A stretch of 64,000 nt of DNA from Methanomethylovorans hollandica DSM 15978. Its GTDB lineage: Archaea; Halobacteriota; Methanosarcinia; Methanosarcinales; Methanosarcinaceae. Positions 34,846 through 43,754 of the stretch are shown piece after piece. Position 1 is the stretch's first letter. Every line of letters begins with the position of its first letter. Below the pieces are notes generated by a model that saw only the letters and a program-made list of their open reading frames with translations, did no database searches and was not told where the DNA came from. Where the stretch lies: assembly GCF_000328665.1 (NCBI RefSeq), contig NC_019977.1:744001-808000 (forward strand). Reading direction: 5' to 3'. Made by a program: the position numbers and the translations under genes.

Positions 34846-36840
34846 ATGGCAGATAACAGGATAAGAGTAGCTCTTACAGGTAATCCTAATGTGGGGAAGA
34901 CCACTCTTTTCAATGTGATAACCGGCTCCAGGCAGCATGTGGGCAACTGGCCGGGTGTGACAGTTGAAAAGAAAAGCGGTTTTAAGATATACAAAGGATA
35001 TGAAATAGAGGTCATAGATCTTCCCGGAACTTACAGCCTTACTGCTTATTCTCTGGATGAGGTTGTAGCCAGGGACTTCATTGTTGATGAAAAGCCCGAT
35101 GTAGTGGTACAGATTGTGGATGCTACCAATATCGAGAGAAACTTGTATCTGACCACACAACTCATGGAACTGGGTTCAAAAATGATCATTGCCCTTAATA
35201 TGTATGATCTGGCAGAAGAAAGGGGAGACAAGCTACATGTAGAGAAAATGGAAAAGATCCTTGCCATGCCTGTCGTTCTAACCATCGCAAGCGACAACGT
35301 AGGTATATATGAACTTCTGGACACCGTGATAGCTGAAAAGCAAAAGGAAAACTATCATAGCCGGGAAATAGGTTATGGTGATGAGATCGAATCCAGGATA
35401 ATAGAATTAGAGAAGGTGCTTTCTCAGGACAAGGGACTTGCTTCAAGGTATCCTTTAAGGTGGCTGGCTGTAAGGTTACTGGATGGGGATGAGAATATCC
35501 TGCGTAAGATCGCCGGAAGTAGTGTAGCCCCGGAGATAAAAAGCATCCTTTCGAGACTGGACATTGAAGAATATGAAGCTTTGATGGCAGACAAAAGATA
35601 TGAGGTCATAAGTGCCATGTTCCCTCAGATGTGCGAACGCTGTATGACGCGTATGACAACTTCGGATATGATCGATCGTGTCATGACCAATAAGTATCTG
35701 GGTATTCCTATATTCCTCGCTCTTATGTGGGGTGCCTTTGAACTTACTTTCAGTTTTGCAAACCCCTTTATGGCTATTATTGAACTGATCTTTGTATGGT
35801 TGGGGGAAGTGACTGCAGTTCATGTTCGTCCGGAATGGCTTGCATCACTGATAGGGGAGGGTATTATTGGAGGTGTAGGCTCAGTTTTCTCGTTCATACC
35901 CAATATCTTCATCCTTTTCTTCCTGCTTTCTATGCTTGAGGATAGCGGCTATCTGGCCCGGGCTGCTTTTATCGTGGACAGGGTCATGTATAAGATCGGA
36001 TTGCAGGGCAAGTCATTTATTCCGATGCTGCTTGGTTTTGGGTGCAATGTACCTGCTATCATGTCTACTCGCAGCATAGAGGATCGCATGGATCGGATGG
36101 CCACTATTATGGTGGTCCCTTTCATTTCCTGCGGGGCAAGATTGCCTATTTATATACTGTTTGCAGGTACTTTCTTCAGTAAAAATGCCGGAACAGTTAT
36201 CTTTTGCATATATCTGCTGGGTATACTTGTAGCTGTGGCTTCTGCAAAGCTATTGCGCACCACCGCTCTTAAAGGCCATCCGGCTCCATTCATCCTGGAA
36301 CTTCCACCATACAGGGTCCCAACTTTAAAGAACAGTATAAATCATATGTGGGACAATGGTTCGATGTATATTAGAAAAGCAGGGACTATTATCCTGGGGG
36401 GTTCTGTTGTTATATGGCTGCTAGCTGCCTTGCCATGGGGAGTTGAATATGGCAGTGAGGACAGTTTTATAGGCATTATAGGACATGCTATTCAGCCTCT
36501 TCTTGATCCTCTTGGCTTTGACTGGAAGATCTCTGTATCTCTGCTATTTGGATTCGTGGCCAAGGAGATAGTTGTGGCATCTTTGGGTGTGTTATATGGG
36601 GTTGGTGATGATCAGCTTGCTCTTACAGACAGCTTGCTTGCTGATCCCAATATGTATAGTATCACAGCACTGAGCATAATGGTTTTCAGTCTGTTGTATA
36701 TGCCCTGTGTGGCAGTGGTTGGGATCATCAAAAAAGAGACCGGATCATGGAAATGGACTGCTTTTTCCGTAGTTTATGGATTAGTCGTTGCCTGGATATT
36801 GGCCTTTGTAGTGTTCCAGGGAGGAAAGTTGCTTAATTGA
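34846..36840 (+). CDS. feoB: Ferrous iron transporter FeoB
   Basis: 664 residues: GTPase domain (GNPNVGKTTLF, G3 DLPGTYS, G4 NMYD), a helical spacer, then an integral membrane part with about 8-9 helices and two GATE-like regions, one around GFGCNVPAIMSTRSIEDRMD. The cysteine in GFGCNVPA and LYMPCVAVV could sit on the iron path. Imports Fe(II) under anoxic conditions. Start ATG 34846 has GGGGAGA just upstream, preferred over the TTG 34816. Confidence 0.96.
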   Translation: MADNRIRVALTGNPNVGKTTLFNVITGSRQHVGNWPGVTVEKKSGFKIYKGYEIEVIDLPGTYSLTAYSLDEVVARDFIVDEKPDVVVQIVDATNIERNLYLTTQLMELGSKMIIALNMYDLAEERGDKLHVEKMEKILAMPVVLTIASDNVGIYELLDTVIAEKQKENYHSREIGYGDEIESRIIELEKVLSQDKGLASRYPLRWLAVRLLDGDENILRKIAGSSVAPEIKSILSRLDIEEYEALMADKRYEVISAMFPQMCERCMTRMTTSDMIDRVMTNKYLGIPIFLALMWGAFELTFSFANPFMAIIELIFVWLGEVTAVHVRPEWLASLIGEGIIGGVGSVFSFIPNIFILFFLLSMLEDSGYLARAAFIVDRVMYKIGLQGKSFIPMLLGFGCNVPAIMSTRSIEDRMDRMATIMVVPFISCGARLPIYILFAGTFFSKNAGTVIFCIYLLGILVAVASAKLLRTTALKGHPAPFILELPPYRVPTLKNSINHMWDNGSMYIRKAGTIILGGSVVIWLLAALPWGVEYGSEDSFIGIIGHAIQPLLDPLGFDWKISVSLLFGFVAKEIVVASLGVLYGVGDDQLALTDSLLADPNMYSITALSIMVFSLLYMPCVAVVGIIKKETGSWKWTAFSVVYGLVVAWILAFVVFQGGKLLN

Positions 36841-36849
36841 GGGACATTT

Positions 36850-37329
36850 ATGGAACAATATTCAGGCATATCAAAAGATAAGATGCGATTTGCATTCCTT
36901 AATGGCTTCCTTTATGTACTCGCAGGGAGCATCCAGTTAGTTTTTAGCTTACTTACTATGTTTAATCTATGCTCGGTCAATTCCTTTGAAAACGGTCTTA
37001 TTGGGATACTCTTTGCTCCTTCAGATCTGATGGGCAGTTTGATACTGGTGCTTATTGGCAGTGTTTTTATTTACGGTTTAATGGAAATGAGGAATGGATT
37101 AGATGAAGGCATTGCTTATGTATACGTGGGTATACTTATCTCACTACTATTTGCAATGGTCTATGTACTTGTGATAGCAGGTAACTGGATGGAAATGTAC
37201 CTGTTAAATGTTCCGCAAATCAGCTACTGGGATATTTTATATGATCTCAGGCCAGCAATATATCTTGGGATACTGCCATTATGCGGATACCTTATATGGA
37301 AAAAAGAATTCAGGACTATGAACAAGTAA
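36850..37329 (+). CDS. Four-helix membrane protein of the feo operon
   Basis: 159 residues with four predicted membrane helices: AFLNGFLYVLAGSIQLVFSL, LMGSLILVLIGSVFIYGLME, AYVYVGILISLLFAMVYVLV and LRPAIYLGILPLCGYLIW. Starts 9 nt after feoB and its end is followed by the FeoC-like gene 14 nt later, so it is embedded in the feo operon. No family recognised; a FeoB accessory role is suggested by position only. Confidence 0.7.
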   Translation: MEQYSGISKDKMRFAFLNGFLYVLAGSIQLVFSLLTMFNLCSVNSFENGLIGILFAPSDLMGSLILVLIGSVFIYGLMEMRNGLDEGIAYVYVGILISLLFAMVYVLVIAGNWMEMYLLNVPQISYWDILYDLRPAIYLGILPLCGYLIWKKEFRTMNK

Positions 37330-37343
37330 ATCAGGGAATTTAC

Positions 37344-37601
37344 ATGATCTCCGAGATATTGAGGTATATATTTGTTGAGAGGATGTCACTGAACGAAACT
37401 GCTGATATGATGGGTATGTCAGGACAACAGTTAAAAGACAGGATAATGACACTGGAACAGATGGGGTATATCAGAAAGGCAAATACAACTGTTTCTCACG
37501 AATGTGGTTCGTGTGCTTCGTGCAATGCATGTAGCACTGATTTTGGAACCGTTCAATATATGATTACTGATAAGGGTTCAAAGCTAATTGAAAAAACTTA
37601 A
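37344..37601 (+). CDS. FeoC-like winged-helix protein with cysteine cluster
   Basis: 85 residues. Winged-helix part: MISEILRYIFVERMSLNETA, DMMGMSGQQLKDRIMTLEQM and GYIRKA, followed by the cysteine ladder C-x2-C-x2-C-x2-C (CGSCASCNAC), then YMITDKGSKLIEK. FeoC proteins of bacteria bind an oxygen-sensitive 4Fe-4S cluster via four cysteines and stabilise FeoB. Start at 37344 is chosen by its ribosome site CAGGGA and family length; a longer reading from 37281 overlaps the previous gene. Identification rests on position and pattern. Confidence 0.75.
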   Translation: MISEILRYIFVERMSLNETADMMGMSGQQLKDRIMTLEQMGYIRKANTTVSHECGSCASCNACSTDFGTVQYMITDKGSKLIEKT

Positions 37602-37731
37602 ATCTTTTTATTTTTATATATGAAGCAGGCTGACACTCATACTATATTAAGATATGTAGTTACTGACAAGATTTGGCAGTATTCTTATGGTAGATTTGTC
37701 ATTAATCATAATATATTACTTTCTTTTTCGG

Positions 37732-37757
37732 CAGAGGGATAAACCCGTCTGTTTTTT
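37732..37757 (+). terminator. Hairpin with T6 ahead of the RamA-like gene
   Basis: CAGAGGG, loop ATAAA, CCC-G-TCTG, then TTTTTT. Lies 130 nt after the FeoC-like gene and 80 nt before the RamA-like gene, so it separates the two transcription units. Confidence 0.65.
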
Positions 37758-37838
37758 CTAGGATGTGATGTAAAAGAATATATAGTTCTCTACGAGAAAA
37801 CAAATCATTTATAAGAACGAGTATCCAGAGGAATAAAA

Positions 37839-39455
37839 ATGAGACTAGGTGTTGCAGTAGATATAGGAACCAGTGGGATCCGTGCACAGAAGGTCGATCT
37901 TGATTCAGGGGAAATAAAGAAAACAGTTATTACACTGAGAAATCCCCTGCCTGGTGCAAACATCATGGACCATCTGGATTTTGCTATTAATTATGGGCAG
38001 GATCTTGCACACGGACTCCATGTGAATGCGGTACGGAAGGTCATCGAGCAGCTTGGGATCAAACCAGAGGAACTTGAAAGGTTGGCTATTTGCGGTAACC
38101 CTATTCAGTTATCGATTTTCCAGGGCATACCCATTGATGACCTTGCATACGCAGGTGAAAGGAAAAAGGAAAAACTGAATATCAAAGAGCAAAAAAGAGA
38201 TGCAGCTATCTTAAATTGCAGTGATGTACCTGGTCTTGAGGTCTATCCTAATGCAACTCTGAGGGTTCCTCCGGCCATAAGGCATGAAATAGGTGCGGAT
38301 GCTCTTGCTCTCATAATTAAATCCGGGTTTCTGGAAACTACTGATATTGCCATAGCTACTGACTATGGAACTAATGCCGAGATGGCTCTGATTGTTAATG
38401 GTACAATCTATACTGGTTCCGCAGCAGCAGGTCCTGCGCTTGAAGGTCAGCAGATAACTCATGGGAAGCTTGCTTCTCCCTTTGTGATATCTGATGTGGA
38501 GTTTGAGGATGGCAATCTAAGGAACTATGTGCTTGATGAAGAAATGAACACAATAAAAGCAAAACTGGTGGACCCAAAGAGTGGAGAGGTAGTTGAAGAT
38601 CATCCGCTCAAAGCCAAGGGGATAACCGGAACTGGTGTTATAGCGGTCGTTGATGCTGGTATGAAGGCAGGTGTAATACAACTGCCCAAGATCAATACTC
38701 CTGACCATATTCTCCACTTGCAGGATAAGGTAAAGTTCTTCGAGCAGGATGTGAGTGAAGCAGGACTTGCCATGGGTGCTCTTCGTGCTGGCCATCTTGC
38801 TCTCTGTAAGGCTGCAGGTATCGAAGTAAGTGATATACGCAAAGCATACATGTCCGGTGCCGCAGGAACATATATGGATGCGGTCAAGGCTCATCATGTA
38901 GGCATGGTACCCTTCAATGTGGATGAAGTGATACAAATTGGTAACACTTCACTTTCTGTTGCCAAGGATATACTGCTTTCAGAGGAGAGGCTCTGGGAAC
39001 TGCAGGACATCGCAAGAAAGATCCTGAGCAATCATGTAATGTTCGCAACAGACCCGGCTTTTAAGGATGCATACATCCAGGAAATATCCTACTGGACCGA
39101 AGGTATGCCCTTCAAGATGCTCCAGAAGATACTCAAGAAAAAAGGCTTGCCTATCATAGAAGAGGCTTCAAAGACGGTTAAAGTGGACAGGCGTGTGCAG
39201 AGAGATATACCTGTACTGGGGGAGGAAGGTCTTGAAGTGCTGGAACAGGTGGGCACTTATCTTACTATGAAAGTGGAATGCCCGGAGTGCAAGAAATGTA
39301 TAAAGGTCTGCCCGACAGATGCTATTTCCATAGATGATGAAGGCGTTGTGATGATAAGATCTGATCTATGTGATGGCTCAAATTGCAAGAGGTGCATCAG
39401 GGCATGCCCGCCGGATCAATTCCAGTGGAAGAACCTGAAGGTAATGGAGATCTGA
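37839..39455 (+). CDS. RamA-type corrinoid protein reductive activase
   Basis: 538 residues, matching RamA of methanogens in length. ASKHA-type ATPase core (GVAVDIGTSGIRAQKVDLDS; DYGTNAEMALIVNG; YMSGAAGTYMD) and two C-terminal cluster motifs: CPECKKCIKVCP and CDGSNCKRCIRACP, the latter with an unusual C-x4-C opening. Such proteins use ATP to drive reduction of Co(II) corrinoid back to Co(I). RamA serves methylamine proteins; MapA-like relatives serve methanol. Location ahead of mtaCB favours the methanol role. Ribosome site AGAGGA precedes ATG. TATA-like GAATATATAG near 37775. Confidence 0.92.
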   Translation: MRLGVAVDIGTSGIRAQKVDLDSGEIKKTVITLRNPLPGANIMDHLDFAINYGQDLAHGLHVNAVRKVIEQLGIKPEELERLAICGNPIQLSIFQGIPIDDLAYAGERKKEKLNIKEQKRDAAILNCSDVPGLEVYPNATLRVPPAIRHEIGADALALIIKSGFLETTDIAIATDYGTNAEMALIVNGTIYTGSAAAGPALEGQQITHGKLASPFVISDVEFEDGNLRNYVLDEEMNTIKAKLVDPKSGEVVEDHPLKAKGITGTGVIAVVDAGMKAGVIQLPKINTPDHILHLQDKVKFFEQDVSEAGLAMGALRAGHLALCKAAGIEVSDIRKAYMSGAAGTYMDAVKAHHVGMVPFNVDEVIQIGNTSLSVAKDILLSEERLWELQDIARKILSNHVMFATDPAFKDAYIQEISYWTEGMPFKMLQKILKKKGLPIIEEASKTVKVDRRVQRDIPVLGEEGLEVLEQVGTYLTMKVECPECKKCIKVCPTDAISIDDEGVVMIRSDLCDGSNCKRCIRACPPDQFQWKNLKVMEI

Positions 39456-39488
39456 TACTCCATTTCTCTTTTTATGGATGGTATTCCA

Positions 39489-40589
39489 ATGAGGGTAATA
39501 GTTATAGGTGGATTTCTGGGAAGCGGCAAGACCTCTACTATCATACGACTTGGTACAGAACTCAGTGCGCTGGGTAAAAAGGTCGCTATCATTGTTAACG
39601 AGATAGGTGAGATAGGGATCGATGGAGATATTATTTCTAAATATGGGCTTGACACCACTGAACTTACCAGTGGCTGCATCTGCTGTAGTCTTAAAGTGAA
39701 CATGAAGATAACTATCTCTCTACTCATGAAGGATTTCCAGCCGGATATTTTACTTATCGAACCAACTGGTATCGCTTTCCCTCAGGTGATCAAAAATGAG
39801 ATCAATCTTATGGATCTGAAAGGGACGGTAGTTGCACCGTTGGTAACGCTCATCGATGGCAGCAGGTTCAAGCAGCTCATGAAGGAAGTAAAACATTTCT
39901 CTATGAGGCAGATCATTGATGCAGAGGTCATGGGGATCAATAAGATCGACCTTATGGAACCACGTCAGATCCCTATTGTTGAGGCCTCGGTACAGCAGCT
40001 TAATCCAAAGGCAAGTGTTATCCGGCTTTCTACAAAGCTGCAGGATGAACATTGGTATGATTTTATCAGGTTGATATTAGAAGAAGATACAACAGGAACA
40101 ATTGCAGGTGCGCTTCGTACCGTAAGTCCGCAACTGCAGGCAATTGAAGGAGAACAGGATTCTGATGAGAGCATGGATTCCATAGAAGCTTCAGGTATCA
40201 GCAGTTATGCAACGGAGTTCATTGTGGATGGTGGGAATATACTCCCGGATGTTGCCCAGACTGTTGTGCAGGATACTATGGGATTGATCAAATCCAGGGT
40301 TATGGAACACAGTCCTGAGTTTGTTGGTCACATCAAGATGTTTCTGGAAAATGGTAGTGAGACAATCAAAATGAACATTACGGCCTATTACGAGGAACCG
40401 GTCATGGAACTCATAAGTTCGAGGACCGAGGTGCCAAGGTTCAAGATATTGTCTGCTGTTTCCAACATTGATAACACTGCTTTGATAGATCTCGTTGATT
40501 CCAGTGTTGTCGAAGCATTTGCTTTAAAAGGCATAAAAGTCCACAAAAAAAGTGACAAGCATAAACATCACGTTTCTTTGAGCTTATAA
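39489..40589 (+). CDS. CobW/G3E-family GTPase
   Basis: 366 residues. P-loop GGFLGSGKTSTII, the metal-binding motif C-x-C-C in SGCICCSL, and GTPase motifs IEPTGIAFP (G3-like) and INKID (G4). The C-terminal domain is diverged from classic CobW. G3E GTPases load metals such as zinc, nickel or cobalt. It starts about 33 nt after the RamA-like gene and is cotranscribed, upstream of mtaCB. MtaB and MtaA are zinc enzymes and MtaC uses a cobalt corrinoid, so a metal or corrinoid chaperone for methanol methyltransferase is plausible but inferred. ATG 39474 is a less likely alternative start. Confidence 0.85.
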   Translation: MRVIVIGGFLGSGKTSTIIRLGTELSALGKKVAIIVNEIGEIGIDGDIISKYGLDTTELTSGCICCSLKVNMKITISLLMKDFQPDILLIEPTGIAFPQVIKNEINLMDLKGTVVAPLVTLIDGSRFKQLMKEVKHFSMRQIIDAEVMGINKIDLMEPRQIPIVEASVQQLNPKASVIRLSTKLQDEHWYDFIRLILEEDTTGTIAGALRTVSPQLQAIEGEQDSDESMDSIEASGISSYATEFIVDGGNILPDVAQTVVQDTMGLIKSRVMEHSPEFVGHIKMFLENGSETIKMNITAYYEEPVMELISSRTEVPRFKILSAVSNIDNTALIDLVDSSVVEAFALKGIKVHKKSDKHKHHVSLSL

Positions 40590-41311
40590 TGTTAGGATGA
40601 AGCATTATAAGCTCACAACACTTCTTATTTTTATGCATTTGTATTTACAAAAAATATCTCTGTATCCAAACCTTCTACTTTTTATATTAGTATGTTTTCC
40701 CTAACAAAAAGCACAGAAAAAATGTAGTATATATTCTTTTTGGTATGGTCTCTTTCTGGCAGTTAAAGTTAAATATACTAATATTATTTTTTGCACAGTT
40801 AATGTCAAAACAAATTCAATTAAAACTTGTATTTTTTAATACTGAATATATATAGGCTAATACGGCTCGGTTTATGTTATATATATATTAATACTAAAAT
40901 ACATTTTAAATTTGCAAATAAACGTGCTTTATTGCTTTTTTTGATAATAAATGATTAATATGGCTTAAAATAAGTAATAAAAAATTAATTTACCCTTATA
41001 TCTCTATCTAGGCTCTATTAATAGATATAATTAACATAGTACTTAATATTATTTAATTAAAATTCAAAAAAAAACTTGTATTCTCTTTATCTAGTGTAAT
41101 TATTTAAAATATGATTGCAACAAAGGCATTGACCGTAATAGTTATAAGTGGGATAATGATACTTAGTTATGTGGAAAGAAGAAAAACAGGTAGAAGATGT
41201 CAGTTGTAAGGAGAAGCTCTCATTACAGCTTAATAAGCCTGTTATCTGAATGCCACATGTTTAAGTTGCAATGCGTTCATGCATGCAACGAGACAATAAG
41301 GAGGTAAATAA
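40590..41311 (+). promoter_or_regulatory. Long AT-rich upstream region and leader of mtaCB
   Basis: 722 bp without a gene, unusually AT-rich and full of TATA-like runs. The best promoter is GTTATAAGTG at 41141-41150, giving a transcription start near 41170 and a leader of about 140 nt. The leader ends with a strong hairpin, GTTGCA (41265-41270), A, TGC, loop, GCA, TGCAAC (41284-41289), just before the ribosome site AAGGAGGT (41298-41305). In Methanosarcina the mtaCB operons have long leaders and post-transcriptional control, so this region is likely regulatory. Confidence 0.6.
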
Positions 41312-42073
41312 ATGGATTTAGACCCCAGTAAAATACTAATTAGGTACAATGTGCAAATGGAGAAGGCACAGACACCTGAGGACATGGCCGCTGAGAAATA
41401 TCCAAAAGCTGAGCCAGCCAAAACAATTTCCAAGGCAATATTTGAGGGTGAAGAGGACGATGTCGTCGAAGGCCTCAAAAAAGCAGTTGCTGCCGGTGCA
41501 GACCCAATCAAGATGATTGACGATGTACTGATGCCAGGAATGAAGATTGTGACAGACCTGTATGACATTGGTGTCATATTCCTGCCAAACGTTATGATGT
41601 CTGCTGATGCAATGCTTGCAGGTATCGAATACTGTAAAGAAAAATCCGGTTCAGCCCCAACTCCAAAGGGCAAGGTTGTCTGCCACGTTGCAGAAGGTGA
41701 CGTTCACGACATTGGTAAGACCATCGTCGCAGCCCTGTTAAGAGCAGCAGGCTATGAGGTAGTTGACCTTGGACGTGATGTCCCAGTAGATGAGGTCATT
41801 GCAGCTGTCAAGAAAGAGAAGCCAATGATGCTTACCGGTACAGCACTCATGACAACAACAATGTATGCCTTTAAGGAAGTAAACGACAGGCTTCTTGAAG
41901 CTGGCATAAAAGTACCATTCCAGTGTGGTGGCGGAGCTGTGAACCAAGACTTCGTAGTCACATATGAGCTTGGTGTCTATGGCGAAGAAGCCGCAAATGC
42001 CCCACAGATGGCAGAAATGATTCTTGCTGGAAAGAGCTTGAAGCAGCTTAAAGAACACTTCCACATGCACTAA
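41312..42073 (+). CDS. mtaC: Methanol-specific corrinoid protein MtaC
   Basis: 253 residues. N-terminal helical cap (IFEGEEDDVVEGLKKAVAAG; LPNVMMSADAMLAGIEYCKE), then the cobalamin-binding domain with D-x-H-x2-G in AEGDVHDIGKTIVAALL (His is the lower axial ligand), and LTGTALMTTTMYAFKEV and CGGGAVNQDFV. Accepts the methyl of methanol from MtaB and gives it to MtaA. Order mtaC-mtaB as in Methanosarcina. Strong ribosome site AAGGAGGT and codon use richer in G/C than flanks suggest high expression. Confidence 0.97.
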   Translation: MDLDPSKILIRYNVQMEKAQTPEDMAAEKYPKAEPAKTISKAIFEGEEDDVVEGLKKAVAAGADPIKMIDDVLMPGMKIVTDLYDIGVIFLPNVMMSADAMLAGIEYCKEKSGSAPTPKGKVVCHVAEGDVHDIGKTIVAALLRAAGYEVVDLGRDVPVDEVIAAVKKEKPMMLTGTALMTTTMYAFKEVNDRLLEAGIKVPFQCGGGAVNQDFVVTYELGVYGEEAANAPQMAEMILAGKSLKQLKEHFHMH

Positions 42074-42089
42074 ACGAGAGGTGACAATA

Positions 42090-43481
42090 ATGACAGTAAA
42101 AAGATACACTGAAATGGCATACAGCAAGGCCGATGACATGCTCTTCGGTAACGCAAAGCACCCTGTAAAGGCAAAGTTAGGTTTGGAAGTCGGCGCCGGT
42201 TATGTTACAGCCGAGGTTAACTATGCACCAAGGCCAGAGGCCGGACAGAGCAAAGAGAAACTGGTTTCTGAATACCGCAGACTTACCACTGACATAATGG
42301 CCAGGGCTGTACAGATTGGTTTCCCATCTATCTCACTTGAGACAGAACACGTGCAGCAGATGACTAACAACCCCTCATGGGGAGGCGAAATTGCTCACGT
42401 CCAGAAGACCATTCTCGAAGAATATTATGAAGAGTATGGCATAAAGTGCGGTCTCAGGCACACCCCCGGTGACATCCGTGAAGAGCGTGACTACCTTGCA
42501 CTGATTGGTCCAAAGTATGACTTACTTATGGAATCCTTCGAAGCAGTTGCAGAAGGCGGAGCAGACTTCCTGTCCATTGAGACAATGGGTGGAAAAGAAG
42601 TTCTCGACTATGCGATCCTGAGAAACGATGTACCAGGCCTGATCTACTCTATCGGATGTCTTGGATCCCTCGACATGACCATGATCTGGCAGGACATTGC
42701 CAAGATCGCCCAGAAGAAGGGTGTAATCCCTGCTGGTGACACGGACTGTTCACAGGCAAACACTGCAATGTTCATTGCAGGCGGACTGCTTGACAAGAAC
42801 CTTGCTCACACTCTGGCAATCATTGCAAGGACAATCTCTGCATCAAGGACACTCTGTGGATATGAAGCAGGGGCAAAGGGCCCAGGTAAGGACTGTGGAT
42901 ATGAGAACACTATTGTAAAGTCCATAGCTGGTGTACCAATAGCTCAGGAAGGAAAGTCAGCAACATGTGCACACGCTGATGTCATGGGTAACCTGACAAT
43001 GCAGTGCTGTGACTTCTGGTCCAACGAGTCTGTTGAATACCACGGTGAGTTCGGTGGTACCTCAGTCCAGTGCTGGGCACAGACCCTGAGCATGGATGCA
43101 GCCCTCATGAACGTTGCACTCAACACCGGAAACGGCAAGATGCTCCGTGACATGATGTGTCTGTCCGACAAGTACAGAGATCCACAGGGATACGTTCTCG
43201 CATACGACAACGCATGGAAGGTTGGTGACGCAATTGCCAAGAACGGTAACGATCTGTACCTCCGTGCAAAGGCCGCTGCAGTTGAGACCGTGAAGATCCT
43301 GAATGCCTCAAAGGCCGAGGGTAAGCTCCAGATGTCCCGCTTCGAGACAAATGCACTTGCAGACGCAGAGAAGGCAATCAATGCACTCACTGACGAGTCC
43401 GACAAGTTCATGAGCGACATGCTCGCCCTGTACAAGTCTGAAGTAAAAGTATTCAAACCAGAAGAGAACTACAAGTTCTAA
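42090..43481 (+). CDS. mtaB: Methanol:corrinoid methyltransferase MtaB
   Basis: 463 residues, starting MTVKRYTEMAYSKADDML. Zinc enzyme that activates methanol; probable ligands are the Glu of SIETMGGKEV and the Cys of GDTDCSQAN and GPGKDCGYE. Other blocks: NYAPRPEAGQSKEKL, LETEHVQQMTNNPSWG, NESVEYHGEFGGTSVQCW. The ATG at 42090 is 6 nt after GAGAGGTGA; the GTG at 42081 lies inside that site. mtaC ends 16 nt before. Forms a complex with MtaC. Confidence 0.97.
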   Translation: MTVKRYTEMAYSKADDMLFGNAKHPVKAKLGLEVGAGYVTAEVNYAPRPEAGQSKEKLVSEYRRLTTDIMARAVQIGFPSISLETEHVQQMTNNPSWGGEIAHVQKTILEEYYEEYGIKCGLRHTPGDIREERDYLALIGPKYDLLMESFEAVAEGGADFLSIETMGGKEVLDYAILRNDVPGLIYSIGCLGSLDMTMIWQDIAKIAQKKGVIPAGDTDCSQANTAMFIAGGLLDKNLAHTLAIIARTISASRTLCGYEAGAKGPGKDCGYENTIVKSIAGVPIAQEGKSATCAHADVMGNLTMQCCDFWSNESVEYHGEFGGTSVQCWAQTLSMDAALMNVALNTGNGKMLRDMMCLSDKYRDPQGYVLAYDNAWKVGDAIAKNGNDLYLRAKAAAVETVKILNASKAEGKLQMSRFETNALADAEKAINALTDESDKFMSDMLALYKSEVKVFKPEENYKF

Positions 43482-43490
43482 ACTTGAGTT

Positions 43491-43513
43491 CCTTTCTTTT
43501 TTTCTTTTTTGTC
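43491..43513 (+). terminator. T-rich terminator of mtaCB
   Basis: TCCTTTCTTTTTTTCTTTTTTGT starting about 9 nt past the mtaB stop codon; a typical archaeal oligo-T terminator without stem. Confidence 0.65.
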
Positions 43514-43639
43514 TATAGCAATTATCCTATAGCTTATGTTTTAAAGATATAATTCATAGATTCTAAAAAGTTTTATAAAAATCACTTGTCATCAATATTC
43601 TTATAAGAAGCACTTATCAGGCCAGCCGCAGGACCTGAA

Positions 43640-43744
43640 ATGATAAACTCTATTGAAAGAGAAGAATATTTAAAATCGCATGGGATTTATTCAAAGAATA
43701 TATCTAAAAAAAGAAAAGGTATGTGGCCACAGTGGCCACATTGA
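43640..43744 (+). CDS. Possible 34-residue small protein beside mtaA
   Basis: Reads MINSIEREEYLKSHGIYSKN, then ISKKRKGMWPQWPH. A TATA-like CTTATAAG at 43601-43608 fits a start near 43630, and AGGAC lies a few bases before the ATG. Its last codons (MWPQWPH) fall in the palindrome at 43721-43741, which may be the mtaA terminator, so the reading could be accidental. Basic and charged. Weakly supported; would need expression or conservation evidence. Confidence 0.25.
   Translation: MINSIEREEYLKSHGIYSKNISKKRKGMWPQWPH
43721..43741 (-). terminator. 21-bp perfect dyad after mtaA
   Basis: ATGTGGCCAC-A-GTGGCCACAT. On the minus strand it begins 13 nt after the mtaA stop codon and is followed by ACCTTTTCTTTTTTTAG, so hairpin plus T-tract suits a terminator of mtaA. 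The dyad is also perfect as DNA and could bind a protein dimer. Confidence 0.6.
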
Positions 43745-43754
43745 TAAAAATAGT

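Noticed and set aside
40730-41100. Many TATA-like runs upstream of mtaCB as multiple promoters
   Set aside because: General AT-richness explains them; only the box at 41141 has a fitting leader and downstream structure.
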